NCBI RefSeq assembly: GCF_002160985.1
Contig: NZ_NFLQ01000007.1
Span: forward strand, 90,373 to 154,372
DNA length: 64,000 nt
Direction: 5' to 3'
From: Lachnoclostridium sp. An118
GTDB taxonomy: Bacteria; Bacillota; Clostridia; Lachnospirales; Lachnospiraceae
Shown here: positions 41,718-49,621 of the stretch, in pieces
Numbering within the stretch: position 1 is the first letter of the stretch
How the letters are laid out: each line of letters opens with the position of its first letter
The notes under the pieces: generated by a model
Told to the model about the DNA's origin: nothing
Databases searched by the model: none
The model's input: only the letters and a program-made list of their open reading frames with translations
Translations under genes and position numbers: made by a program

Positions 41718-44700
41718 ATGCTTCAGATCAAAGACATCTGTAAAGAGTACAGGACAGGAAGCCTGGTGCAAAAGGCGCTGGACCACGTAAGCCTGAACCT
41801 GCGGGACAACGAATTTGTGGCCATCCTGGGGCCCAGCGGCTCGGGGAAGACCACGCTTCTCAATATCATAGGGGGGCTGGACAGGTACGACAGCGGGGAC
41901 CTTGTCATAGGCAGCGTGTCCACGAAGAAGTACAAAGACAGGGACTGGGACTCCTACCGGAACCACACCATCGGTTTTGTGTTCCAGAGCTACAATCTCA
42001 TCACCCACCAGACCATCCTGGCCAACGTGGAGCTGGCTCTCACCATATCCGGCATCGGCAAGGCGGAGCGCCGTCAGAGGGCGGCGGACGCCCTGGCGCG
42101 GGTGGGGCTGGGAGAGCAGCTGCACAAAAAACCAAACCAGCTCTCGGGAGGACAGATGCAGAGAGTGGCCATTGCAAGAGCTCTGGTCAACAATCCGGAC
42201 ATCCTGCTGGCCGACGAGCCCACCGGGGCTCTGGACAGCGACACAAGCGTGCAGGTCATGGACCTTCTGCGGGAGGTGGCCAGGGACCGCCTTGTGGTCA
42301 TGGTGACCCACAACCCGGAGCTGGCCCAGGAGTACGCCACCCGCATCGTGCGTCTGCGGGACGGAAAGATACGGGAGGATTCGGACCCCTTTGAGGTGGA
42401 TGAGGAGAAGCTGGAGGAGCCGGAGCACAGGAACCTGGGGAAGACCTCCATGTCCTTCCTCACAGCCCTGTCCCTCAGCTTTAACAATCTCAGGACCAAG
42501 AAGGCCCGGACTATCCTCACCTCCTTTGCGGGCTCTATCGGCATCATCGGCATCGCCCTCATACTGGCTCTCTCCACAGGAGTCAACCAGTATATCCACA
42601 ATATGGAGGAGGAAACCCTCTCCGAGTACCCTCTTGAGATACAGAGCACCGGTTTTGACATGTCCTCCATGATGATGACAGGCTCTGGAGGCGGCGGGGA
42701 CTCCGGGGAGGTGAATGTGATCCAGATGGTGACAGACATGTTCTCCAAGATGGATTCCAATGACCTGAAGTCCCTGAAAGCATATTTTGACAGCGGTGAG
42801 AGCGGGATAGAGGACTATACGAACGCGGTGGAGTACAGCTACAATGTGACACCCCAGATCTACCGCATAAATGGCGACCAGGTGCGCCAGGTGAACCCGG
42901 ACCATTCCTTTGACGCGCTTGGCTTTGGATCCTCCTCCAGCTCCAGCAGCCTCATGTCCTCCATGATGAGTACGGATGTGTTCTATGAGATGCCGGAAAA
43001 TCCGTCTCTTTACGAGGGACAGTATGATGTGAAGGCAGGCAGATGGCCGGAGAAATACAATGAGTGCGTGGTAGTCCTGACCCAGGGAGGCAGCATCAGC
43101 GACATGATGCTCTATACACTCGGACTCAGGGATCCCCTGGAGCTGGATGAGATGATACAGCAGTTCCTGAATGAAGAGAGCATTGACACGCCGGAGGATA
43201 TCGGGACGTACTCCTACAGTGATATCATCGGGACCACCTTCCGGCTGGTGAACAGTGTGGATTACTACACCTACGACAGCCAATACCAGGTGTGGACCGA
43301 CCGGTCCGGGGATGAGGAGTATGTAAAGGAGCTGGCGGAGAACGGGGAGGAGATGACGGTGGTGGGCGTGGTGCAGCCCTCAGAAGACGGCAACGCCATG
43401 ATGCTCCAGGCCGGAATCGGCTATCCCGTCTCCCTCACCGAGCACCTGGTGGAGGAGGCCGGTGACAGCCAGATCGTGCAGCAGCAGATCGCGGAGCCGG
43501 AGGTGGACGTGTTCTCCGGCGAGCCCTTCGGGGAGGAGAGCGGGCAGAGCCTGGACCTTGGCTCCATGTTCACCATTGACGCGGAAGCGCTGCAGAACGC
43601 CTTCTCCTTTGACTCCTCCGCCATGACGGAAGGACTCTCCGGCTCTCTTGACCTGACGGACGGCCTGAACGGAGGAGGCGGGACCCTGGACCTGTCGGGC
43701 ATGATCGATCTGGGTGCCATACAGACCCAGCTGCCGGCCATGGAGGGCTTTGACCTGTCCTCCCTCGGCGAGGCTATGGACCTGACTGTCACACCCGAGC
43801 AGCTCGGCAGCCTGGCGGGGGGCCTGCTGGAGGGCTACCAGGCCTACGCGTCCCAGGACCCGGCCACGGACTACACAAGGCTGGGAGAAGCCCTTGTGTC
43901 CTATCTGAACACACCGGAGGCCCGGGCTATCCTGGAGGACAATATCCGTGATATCATCCAGTCCGGCGGCGGGACCACCGTCACCACAGAGCAGCTGCAG
44001 ACTCTGATGACAAGGGTGCTGGAGGGCTACAGGGCCTATGCCCAGGAAAATGGGTGGACGGACAGCGAACGCTTTGATGAATATCTGATGACCTACCTGC
44101 AGACAGAGGAGGCCCGGGCTGTCCTGGAGCAGTGGGCAGGAGAAGTGTTCTCCTCCGGCATAGATGTCAATATCACCGAGGCGCAGCTCCAGAAGCTGGC
44201 CAGCGAGCTGGCGGACGGCTACCAGACCTACGCGGCGGCCAACAGTCTGCCGGACCCCTCCAGGATAGGGGAGAGCTTCCTTGCCTATCTGGGGACAGAG
44301 GAGGCTCAGGGGCGGCTGACAGCGGCGCTGGCAGGCATGCTGGACACAGAGGCCCTGGAGCGGCAGCTCACAGGGGCGGTGGAGAGCTACATGTCCTCTG
44401 TCATGGAGAGCGGCACGGCCCGGGCTCTGGAAGGGCAGATCACATCTGCCGTGCAGGCGATGATGGGACAGATCACCTCCGGCGTGGAGAGCGCCATGCA
44501 GACCGCCGCGGTCCGGATTGGAGAAAATATACAGAACGCCCTCTCCATCGACCCGGAGGCCTTCCGGAACGCATTTGAGATGAACATGGACGAGACAGAG
44601 CTGACGGAGCTGCTCATGTCCTTCCAGTCCACGGGAAATGCCTCCTACGACGGCAATCTGCGGACCCTGGGCTATGCGGATTTTGACGAGCCCGCGGGCA

Positions 44701-45266
44701 TCAGTATCTATCCTGAGGACTTCGAGAGCAAGGACCAGGTGGTGCGGATACTGGACGACTACAACAGCCGCATGGAGAAGGAGGGGCAGGATGAGAAGGT
44801 CATCACCTACTCGGATATGGTGGGGACGCTGATGAGTTCGGTCACGGACATTGTCAATGTGATCAGCTATGTGCTCATCGCCTTTGTGGCTATTTCCCTC
44901 ATCGTATCCTCCATTATGATAGGCGTCATCACCTACATCAGCGTCCTGGAGAGAAAGAAGGAGATCGGCATCCTGCGGGCCATCGGCGCCTCGAAGAGGA
45001 ACATCTCCCAGGTGTTCAATGCGGAGACCTTTATCATAGGGGGCTGCGCGGGGATCATCGGCATCGGTCTGAGCCTTCTGCTACTGATCCCGGGCAATAT
45101 GCTGATACACTATCTGGCCGGCTCCGAGGACGTCAGCGCCGTGCTGGCTCCGCTCCCGGCGGTCATCCTGATCGCGCTGAGCATCGTGCTGACCCTTCTC
45201 GGGGGACTGATCCCCTCCCGGAAGGCGGCAAAGAGCGACCCGGTGACAGCTCTCCGGGTGGAGTAG
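41718..45266 (+). CDS. Fused ABC ATPase-permease with giant extracellular domain (MacB-like)
   Basis: A 1182-residue protein. Residues 1-225 are a LolD/MacB-type ATPase (GPSGSGKTTLLNIIGGLDRY, LSGGQMQRVAIARAL, LLADEPTGALDSD, MVTHNPE). A first membrane helix lies near 265-290. An extracytoplasmic region of about 750 residues follows, then three C-terminal FtsX-type helices from ~1045, with SVLERKKEIGILRAIGASKR between them. The outer region holds three ~65-residue repeats (from ~690, 755 and 820) with a shared phrase of the type LEGYQAYA...EAL..YL.T.EAR. MacB-type proteins are mechanotransducers rather than classical pumps. ATG 41718 follows AAGGGGACGGG. The substrate is unknown. Confidence 0.88.
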   Translation: MLQIKDICKEYRTGSLVQKALDHVSLNLRDNEFVAILGPSGSGKTTLLNIIGGLDRYDSGDLVIGSVSTKKYKDRDWDSYRNHTIGFVFQSYNLITHQTILANVELALTISGIGKAERRQRAADALARVGLGEQLHKKPNQLSGGQMQRVAIARALVNNPDILLADEPTGALDSDTSVQVMDLLREVARDRLVVMVTHNPELAQEYATRIVRLRDGKIREDSDPFEVDEEKLEEPEHRNLGKTSMSFLTALSLSFNNLRTKKARTILTSFAGSIGIIGIALILALSTGVNQYIHNMEEETLSEYPLEIQSTGFDMSSMMMTGSGGGGDSGEVNVIQMVTDMFSKMDSNDLKSLKAYFDSGESGIEDYTNAVEYSYNVTPQIYRINGDQVRQVNPDHSFDALGFGSSSSSSSLMSSMMSTDVFYEMPENPSLYEGQYDVKAGRWPEKYNECVVVLTQGGSISDMMLYTLGLRDPLELDEMIQQFLNEESIDTPEDIGTYSYSDIIGTTFRLVNSVDYYTYDSQYQVWTDRSGDEEYVKELAENGEEMTVVGVVQPSEDGNAMMLQAGIGYPVSLTEHLVEEAGDSQIVQQQIAEPEVDVFSGEPFGEESGQSLDLGSMFTIDAEALQNAFSFDSSAMTEGLSGSLDLTDGLNGGGGTLDLSGMIDLGAIQTQLPAMEGFDLSSLGEAMDLTVTPEQLGSLAGGLLEGYQAYASQDPATDYTRLGEALVSYLNTPEARAILEDNIRDIIQSGGGTTVTTEQLQTLMTRVLEGYRAYAQENGWTDSERFDEYLMTYLQTEEARAVLEQWAGEVFSSGIDVNITEAQLQKLASELADGYQTYAAANSLPDPSRIGESFLAYLGTEEAQGRLTAALAGMLDTEALERQLTGAVESYMSSVMESGTARALEGQITSAVQAMMGQITSGVESAMQTAAVRIGENIQNALSIDPEAFRNAFEMNMDETELTELLMSFQSTGNASYDGNLRTLGYADFDEPAGISIYPEDFESKDQVVRILDDYNSRMEKEGQDEKVITYSDMVGTLMSSVTDIVNVISYVLIAFVAISLIVSSIMIGVITYISVLERKKEIGILRAIGASKRNISQVFNAETFIIGGCAGIIGIGLSLLLLIPGNMLIHYLAGSEDVSAVLAPLPAVILIALSIVLTLLGGLIPSRKAAKSDPVTALRVE

Positions 45267-45304
45267 GAGCTTTTGCGAGAAAAAAGTAAAGAGGGTAAAG
45301 AAAT

Positions 45305-45347
45305 AAAAGGATATATCTGTCTTTTGGGAGAGACAGGTATATCCTTT
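45305..45347. terminator. Terminator between the ABC gene and the DtxR-like gene
   Basis: AAAAGGATATATCTGT (45305-45320) pairs with ACAGGTATATCCTTTT (about 45332-45347), with A and T runs on both sides. It serves both converging genes. Confidence 0.85.
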
Positions 45348-45377
45348 TCTGGTTTCTGGGTATTGGTTCCCCGCTGT

Positions 45378-45743
45378 CTATTTGATATGCCTCTTGATCG
45401 CCTCAAAGCTCTCGGCGCTGATCACGTGCTCCATACGGCAGGCATCGGCTACGGCCACATCCGGGTCCACACCCAGACGGATCAGCCAGGAGGAAATAAG
45501 CTGGTGCCGCTCATAGATACAGTCGGCTATCTCGCGGCCGGATTCGGTCAGCGTGATGTAGCCCTCCGGGGATACCTGGATGTGGCCGCTCTCCCGGAGC
45601 TTCTTCATGGCGACGCTGACGCTGGACTTTTTGAAATCAAGCTCAGTGGCGATATCTACAGAGCGGACAACAGGATGCTTTCTGCTCAGGATCAGGATCG
45701 TTTCCAGATAATTTTCGGAGGACTCGTTTGTATTTATGCTCAT
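45378..45743 (-). CDS. DtxR/MntR-family metal-dependent repressor
   Basis: A 121-residue regulator. The winged helix is VRSVDIATELDFKKSSVSVA, and the dimer/metal region is REIADCIYERHQLISSWLIR followed by DACRMEHVISAESFEAIKRH, with the Glu, His and Cys metal ligands expected of the family. It lacks the C-terminal SH3-like domain, as MntR does. ATG 45743 follows GAGGTG on the minus strand. It is divergent from feoA, and the palindrome over the feoA -10 is the likely operator, so it probably represses Feo genes when iron or manganese is plentiful. Confidence 0.85.
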   Translation of the reverse strand: MSINTNESSENYLETILILSRKHPVVRSVDIATELDFKKSSVSVAMKKLRESGHIQVSPEGYITLTESGREIADCIYERHQLISSWLIRLGVDPDVAVADACRMEHVISAESFEAIKRHIK

Positions 45744-45862
45744 CGGTTTCACCTCGGTTCTTTTTCCTGTAGTATAACATAAAGAAGGGGGCTGAGTAAA
45801 CCGGGAATTGAGGATCTGCCCTTTCCCTGCAAATTGATAAAAATTTTTATTTAAGAAAAGAA

Positions 45863-45893
45863 TTGACAAACCCAATGTGTTAGTTTAAACTAT
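45863..45893 (+). promoter_or_regulatory. feoA promoter with overlapping DtxR-type operator
   Basis: -35 TTGACA (45863-45868), 17-base spacer, -10 TAAACT (45886-45891). The palindrome TTAGTTTAAACTAT (45880-45893, core TAGTTTAAACTA perfect) covers the -10 element. A GAGGCA/TGCCTC hairpin (about 45906-45936) follows in the leader. Confidence 0.65.
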
Positions 45894-45976
45894 CAGTTGT
45901 TAGATGAGGCAAAACAAAGTTAGTCATAAGTGCCTCGCAGAGAAATAAGATGTTGATATAGAGGAGGCAGGTTCAA

Positions 45977-46189
45977 ATGACCTTACTGGAAGCCGAAGAG
46001 GGCAGGGAATATATCGTAAAGGGTATCGCGACGGAGGACGATGAGCTGGAAGCCTTTCTGTTTTCCCTCGGCTGCTACAGCGGCGAGCCCATCACTGTAG
46101 TCTCCCGGATGCGGGGAGGATGCGTGGTCTCCATCAAGGATGGCAGATACAATATCGATACTGATCTAGCGAAAGCTATTTCAATATAA
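45977..46189 (+). CDS. feoA: Ferrous iron transport protein A
   Basis: A 70-residue SH3-like FeoA protein (TLLEAEEGREYIVKGIATED; C terminus YNIDTDLAKAISI). It is the small cytoplasmic partner that modulates FeoB. GAGGAGGCAGG precedes ATG 45977. It lies 87 bases before feoB, downstream of an iron-type operator. Confidence 0.9.
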   Translation: MTLLEAEEGREYIVKGIATEDDELEAFLFSLGCYSGEPITVVSRMRGGCVVSIKDGRYNIDTDLAKAISI

Positions 46190-46230
46190 ATAAAAGGGGC
46201 GGCTGTTTTCGCACCGTCTCTGCACAAGAG

Positions 46231-46244
46231 TTAGTTAATTCTAA
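46231..46244. promoter_or_regulatory. Second TTAG-N6-CTAA site, before feoB
   Basis: TTAGTTAATTCTAA lies 33 bases before the feoB start. Its reverse complement differs at one position from the site at 49060-49073 before the P-type ATPase operon. Confidence 0.5.
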
Positions 46245-46276
46245 TTGAATAAGAGATGAAGGAGGAGAAATGTGCT

Positions 46277-48277
46277 ATGAGAATTGCTTTTGCAGGAAAT
46301 CCTAACAGCGGAAAGACAACCATGTACAATGCGCTGACAGGCAGGAACGAGCGCGTTGGAAACTGGGCCGGTGTTACGGTGGAGCGAAAGGAGAGCCTTA
46401 TCAGGAAGGCTTATTACGACGGAGCGGAGGAGCTGGTCGCGGTGGACCTGCCGGGGGCCTATTCCATGTCGCCGTTTACTTCGGAGGAGAGCATCACGAG
46501 CGGGTATGTGAAAAATGAACATCCCGATGCGATCATCAATATCGTGGATGCCACAAACCTGAGCCGGAGCCTGTTCTTCACCACGCAGCTGCTTGAGCTG
46601 GGCGTTCCTGTGGTGGTAGCCCTGAACAAGAGCGACCTCACTGAAAAGAAGGGGACCAGGATCGATGAAAAACTCCTGTCCGAGAAGCTGGGGTGCCCGG
46701 TCGTAAAGACCGTCTCCACATCCTCGGGACATGAGGGGCTGAAGGAGGCTGTTTCCCAGGCTGCCGCCCTGAACGGGGCTGGCCAGAAGGCGCCCTACGT
46801 GCAGGCGGACATCGACCTGAAGGACAAAGCCCAGGTGGAGGCTGCGGACAGGAAGAGATTTGAGTTTGTGAACAGCATTGTAAAGCAGGTGGAGCAGAGA
46901 AAGGTCTTCACAAAGAATAAGAACTTCCAGGATAAGATCGACAGCGTGATCACCCACAAGATTGTCGGCATCCCCATCTTTGCGATCATTATCTTCCTTG
47001 TGTTTTACATATCCCAGACAACGCTGGGAACCTGGATCGCTGACTGGCTGGTGGCCTGGATCGAGACATTCCAGGGCTGGGTCGGAGGACTGATGGAAAA
47101 CGCGAACCCGCTGCTGTACGCCATCCTCGTTGACGGTATCATCGGCGGCGTCGGAGCGGTCGTGGGATTCCTGCCTCTTGTCATGGTCATGTATTTCCTC
47201 ATCGCCCTTCTGGAGGACTGCGGCTATATGGCCCGGGCCACGGTCGTGCTGGACCCCATCTTCAAGAGAGTGGGGCTCTCCGGAAAATCGGTCATCCCTA
47301 TGGTGATCGGTACCGGATGCGCCATCCCGGGAGTCATGGCCTCCAGGACCATCCGCAATGAGAGGGAGCGCAGGACGACAGCCATGCTCACGCCCTTCAT
47401 GCCCTGCGGCGCAAAGATACCGGTCATTGCCCTGTTCGCGGGTGCCTTCTTCGCGGACGCCTGGTGGGTGTCAGCCACCATGTACCTGGTAGGCATTGTA
47501 CTCGTTCTCCTGGGCGCCCTGCTGGTAAAGAGGATCACCGGACAGAAATACAGGAAATCCTTCTTCATCATCGAGCTTCCGGAGTATAAGCTCCCCAGCC
47601 TTAAGAGAGCCTGCATGTCCATGCTTGAGCGTGGAAAAGCGTACATCATCAAAGCCGGGACCATCATCCTGGTGTGCAACACAGTGGTGCAGATCATGCA
47701 GAGTTTCAACTGGCAGTTCCAGCTCGTGGCGGAGGGAGCGGAGGATACCTCCATCCTTGCCGGCATCGCTCACCCCATCTCCATCCTGTTCATCCCGCTT
47801 GGATTTGGCGTGTGGCAGCTTGCGGCTGCGGCCGTCACAGGATTTATCGCAAAGGAGAATGTTGTGGGAACGCTGGCGGTCGTGTACGGTGTTACCAACC
47901 TGATCGACACAGACGAGCTGGCTCTGGTGGGCAGCGGGAACGAAGTGGCCACCATCATGGGACTGACCAAGGTGGCAGCCCTGGCGTACCTGATGTTCAA
48001 TCTCTACACACCGCCCTGCTTTGCGGCTCTGGGAGCGATGAACTCGGAGATGAAGAGCGGCAGGTGGCTGCTTGGCGGCATCTGTCTCCAGCTGGCCACA
48101 GGCTACACGGTAGCCTTTGCGGTGTACCAGGTCGGAACGCTCGTCACGACAGGCTCCCTTGGAACAGCTTTTGTTCCGGGTCTGATAGCGGTCCTGGTAT
48201 TTGCGGCCATCATCATATGGAGGATCCGCAGGTCCGACCGGGAATTTGCGGCAGAATACAGCCTGCACACCGCGTAG
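46277..48277 (+). CDS. feoB: Ferrous iron transport protein B
   Basis: A 666-residue Fe(II) transporter. The N-terminal GTPase has G1 AGNPNSGKTTMYNAL, G3 DLPGAYSMSPF and G4 ALNKSD. The helical core has gate motifs GCAIPGVMASRTIRNERERR and MPCGAKIPVIALFAGAFF. ATG 46277 follows AAGGAGGAG; an in-frame ATG at 46256 lies before that site. Cytosolic GTP hydrolysis drives ferrous iron uptake across the membrane. It is grouped with feoA and a FeoB-associated protein. Confidence 0.95.
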   Translation: MRIAFAGNPNSGKTTMYNALTGRNERVGNWAGVTVERKESLIRKAYYDGAEELVAVDLPGAYSMSPFTSEESITSGYVKNEHPDAIINIVDATNLSRSLFFTTQLLELGVPVVVALNKSDLTEKKGTRIDEKLLSEKLGCPVVKTVSTSSGHEGLKEAVSQAAALNGAGQKAPYVQADIDLKDKAQVEAADRKRFEFVNSIVKQVEQRKVFTKNKNFQDKIDSVITHKIVGIPIFAIIIFLVFYISQTTLGTWIADWLVAWIETFQGWVGGLMENANPLLYAILVDGIIGGVGAVVGFLPLVMVMYFLIALLEDCGYMARATVVLDPIFKRVGLSGKSVIPMVIGTGCAIPGVMASRTIRNERERRTTAMLTPFMPCGAKIPVIALFAGAFFADAWWVSATMYLVGIVLVLLGALLVKRITGQKYRKSFFIIELPEYKLPSLKRACMSMLERGKAYIIKAGTIILVCNTVVQIMQSFNWQFQLVAEGAEDTSILAGIAHPISILFIPLGFGVWQLAAAAVTGFIAKENVVGTLAVVYGVTNLIDTDELALVGSGNEVATIMGLTKVAALAYLMFNLYTPPCFAALGAMNSEMKSGRWLLGGICLQLATGYTVAFAVYQVGTLVTTGSLGTAFVPGLIAVLVFAAIIIWRIRRSDREFAAEYSLHTA

Positions 48278-48399
48278 GCGGTTCCGGGCATGGAAGAGAG
48301 CAGTGGGCAGAGCGGAGGTGCTTTGTCCACTGCCTGCATTAAGAAAGTGCCTGAGAAAAGATATTTGAAGATCAGCGGAAAGGATGGCGGACAAGGATC

Positions 48400-48774
48400 A
48401 TGGCAGATATCATTGCATTGCTCGTTATCGCGGCGGTCATCGCAGCCGCGGTGGCGTATATGGTGAAGGCGAAGAGGAACGGTGCAAAATGCATCGGATG
48501 TCCCGCCGGGGGAAGCTGTCCCAGCGGCGGAAAAGCGCCGAAAAAGAAGCTGGACGGCCCTGTGATAGGGAGGAAGACCCTGAAGATCTCAGGAATGCAC
48601 TGCCAGCACTGCGGGGTGGCCGTGTCACAGGCGCTGAACGGGATCGCCGGAGTCAGAGCCGAGGTGGACCCGGTGAAGGGCAGGGCGAAGATTGCCTTTG
48701 ACAGAAAAGTCAGTGAGGATATCCTGAAAAACGCGGTTGAAAAAGCCGGGTATCATGTGACCGGCATTTCGTAG
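48400..48774 (+). CDS. FeoB-associated Cys-rich membrane protein fused to an HMA domain
   Basis: A 124-residue protein. Residues 1-50 are the FeoB-associated type: one membrane helix (DIIALLVIAAVIAAAVAYMV) then a short cysteine-rich stretch CIGCPAGGSCPSGG. Residues 58-124 are a heavy-metal-associated domain with the metal motif GMHCQHCGVAVSQAL. The usual FeoB-associated protein ends after the cysteine-rich tail; the fused copper-chaperone-like domain adds a second metal site. It might pass or sense metal at FeoB (inference). GGACAAGGATC precedes ATG 48400. Confidence 0.85.
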   Translation: MADIIALLVIAAVIAAAVAYMVKAKRNGAKCIGCPAGGSCPSGGKAPKKKLDGPVIGRKTLKISGMHCQHCGVAVSQALNGIAGVRAEVDPVKGRAKIAFDRKVSEDILKNAVEKAGYHVTGIS

Positions 48775-48785
48775 GAGGAGACGGC

Positions 48786-49037
48786 GTGGACAGAGAGAAA
48801 GAGCGTATCATTGCCAAGCTGAAGGCCAATGGCTGCAGGATCACAAAGCAGCGCATGGAGCTTCTGGATATCATCCTGGAGAACCGGTGCTCAAGCTGCA
48901 AGGAGATCTTTTACCGGGCGTCCCGACAGGATGAGTCCATCGGGATAGCCACCGTTTACCGGATGGTAAATGCCCTGGAGGAGATTGGAGTGGTCAGCAG
49001 GCGGATCGTCTATGAGCCGGAGGAGACGGAAAGGTGA
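48786..49037 (+). CDS. Short Fur-like protein, DNA-binding domain only
   Basis: An 83-residue protein matching the winged-helix half of Fur-family repressors (GCRITKQRMELLDIILENRC; SIGIATVYRMVNALEEIGVV). Full Fur proteins are about 140 residues with a C-terminal zinc/iron dimer domain; here the frame stops after VYEPEETER, and the following DNA does not encode the missing half in any frame I can see. It may be a trimmed but functional DNA-binding protein or an eroded gene. GTG 48786 follows AGGAGG with good spacing. Its stop codon lies in a Fur-box-like palindrome. Confidence 0.75.
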   Translation: MDREKERIIAKLKANGCRITKQRMELLDIILENRCSSCKEIFYRASRQDESIGIATVYRMVNALEEIGVVSRRIVYEPEETER

Positions 49038-49100
49038 TAAGATTTATCATTAAGGCCATTTAGAATTGACTAACTGCCTGTATGAAAATTATCATAATTT
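49035..49100 (+). promoter_or_regulatory. Composite metal-responsive control region of the P-type ATPase operon
   Basis: Three elements lie together. TGATAAGATTTATCA (49035-49049) matches 12 of 14 defined positions of the Fur box TGATAATNATTATCA. TTAGAATTGACTAA (49060-49073) is like the sites at feoA and feoB and overlaps a -35 TTGACT (49066-49071). AAATTATCATAATTT (49086-49100) is a perfect 7-1-7 palindrome over a possible -10 TATCAT (49090-49095). Confidence 0.6.
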
Positions 49101-49142
49101 GTATCAACTCAGTATATGAGATCGGGCAAGGGAGTGAGGAAG

Positions 49143-49223
49143 ATGAAGTCCCATAAATTCTGGGCATGGATGATGGTATTTTGCTGCGCCATGCTTTTCT
49201 ATACTGGTTATAAACATAAATAA
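49143..49223 (+). CDS. 26-residue membrane microprotein
   Basis: A short frame MKSHKFWAWMMVFCCAMLFY then TGYKHK: a single hydrophobic helix flanked by basic residues, ending at TAA 49221. GGGAGTGAGG precedes the ATG. It is the first frame after the metal-responsive promoter and lies 12 bases before the DUF6110-like gene. It may be a small subunit or regulator of the P-type ATPase. Support is the ribosome site, the position and the clear transmembrane design. Confidence 0.6.
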   Translation: MKSHKFWAWMMVFCCAMLFYTGYKHK

Positions 49224-49235
49224 GGAGGCAGAAAA

Positions 49236-49523
49236 ATGTTTGAGATTTCTAAATGTTTAAAATGCGGAAAAGGACTTGGCCTTTTTGCGGGAGGCGTGCT
49301 GTTCGGCACGGCCGGCGTGAAGCTCCTGTCAAGCAGGGATGCAAAGAATCTATACACAAAATGTACGGCGGCAGTCCTGAGAGCCAGGGAGAGTGTCATG
49401 GCCGCAGTGACCACCGTGCAGGAGAACGCTGAGGATATCCTGGCCGAGGCGAAGCAGATCAACGAGGACCGGGAGAGAGAGGAGGCCGCCTGCGTGCAGG
49501 AGGATGCGGCTGAAGAAGAGTAG
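49236..49523 (+). CDS. DUF6110-like small membrane-associated protein
   Basis: A 95-residue protein with an N-terminal CLKCGKGLG motif, a glycine-rich hydrophobic stretch (GLFAGGVLFGTAGVKLL) and a long helical tail ending in acidic residues. The phrase SSRDAKNLYTKCTAAVLRAR is what I recall for DUF6110 proteins, which sit beside P1B ATPases in Clostridia; function is unknown. AAGGAGG precedes ATG 49236. A GC-rich hairpin lies between it and the ATPase gene. Confidence 0.7.
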   Translation: MFEISKCLKCGKGLGLFAGGVLFGTAGVKLLSSRDAKNLYTKCTAAVLRARESVMAAVTTVQENAEDILAEAKQINEDREREEAACVQEDAAEEE

Positions 49524-49557
49524 AGCGTAAGACCTGAAGGGTCTGGAATAGAGGAGA

Positions 49558-49593
49558 GAAGGCGGAGCCCCACCGACAGACGGCTCCGCCTTC
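49558..49593 (+). terminator. Hairpin between the DUF6110-like and ATPase genes
   Basis: GAAGGCGGAGCC (49558-49569) pairs perfectly with GGCTCCGCCTTC (49582-49593), followed only by TCCTTAT. It could be a partial terminator that lowers ATPase expression relative to the small proteins. Confidence 0.6.
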
Positions 49594-49621
49594 TCCTTAT
49601 GAAAAAATGGAGGGAACAGAG

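Noticed and set aside
45273..45782. A 169-codon + strand frame
   Set aside because: It overlaps the DtxR-like gene in antisense and begins inside a terminator.
48278..48399. A GCAGTGG/CCACTGC inverted repeat between feoB and the FeoB-associated gene
   Set aside because: The loop is long (about 20 bases) and there is no T run; too weak to call a terminator or riboswitch.
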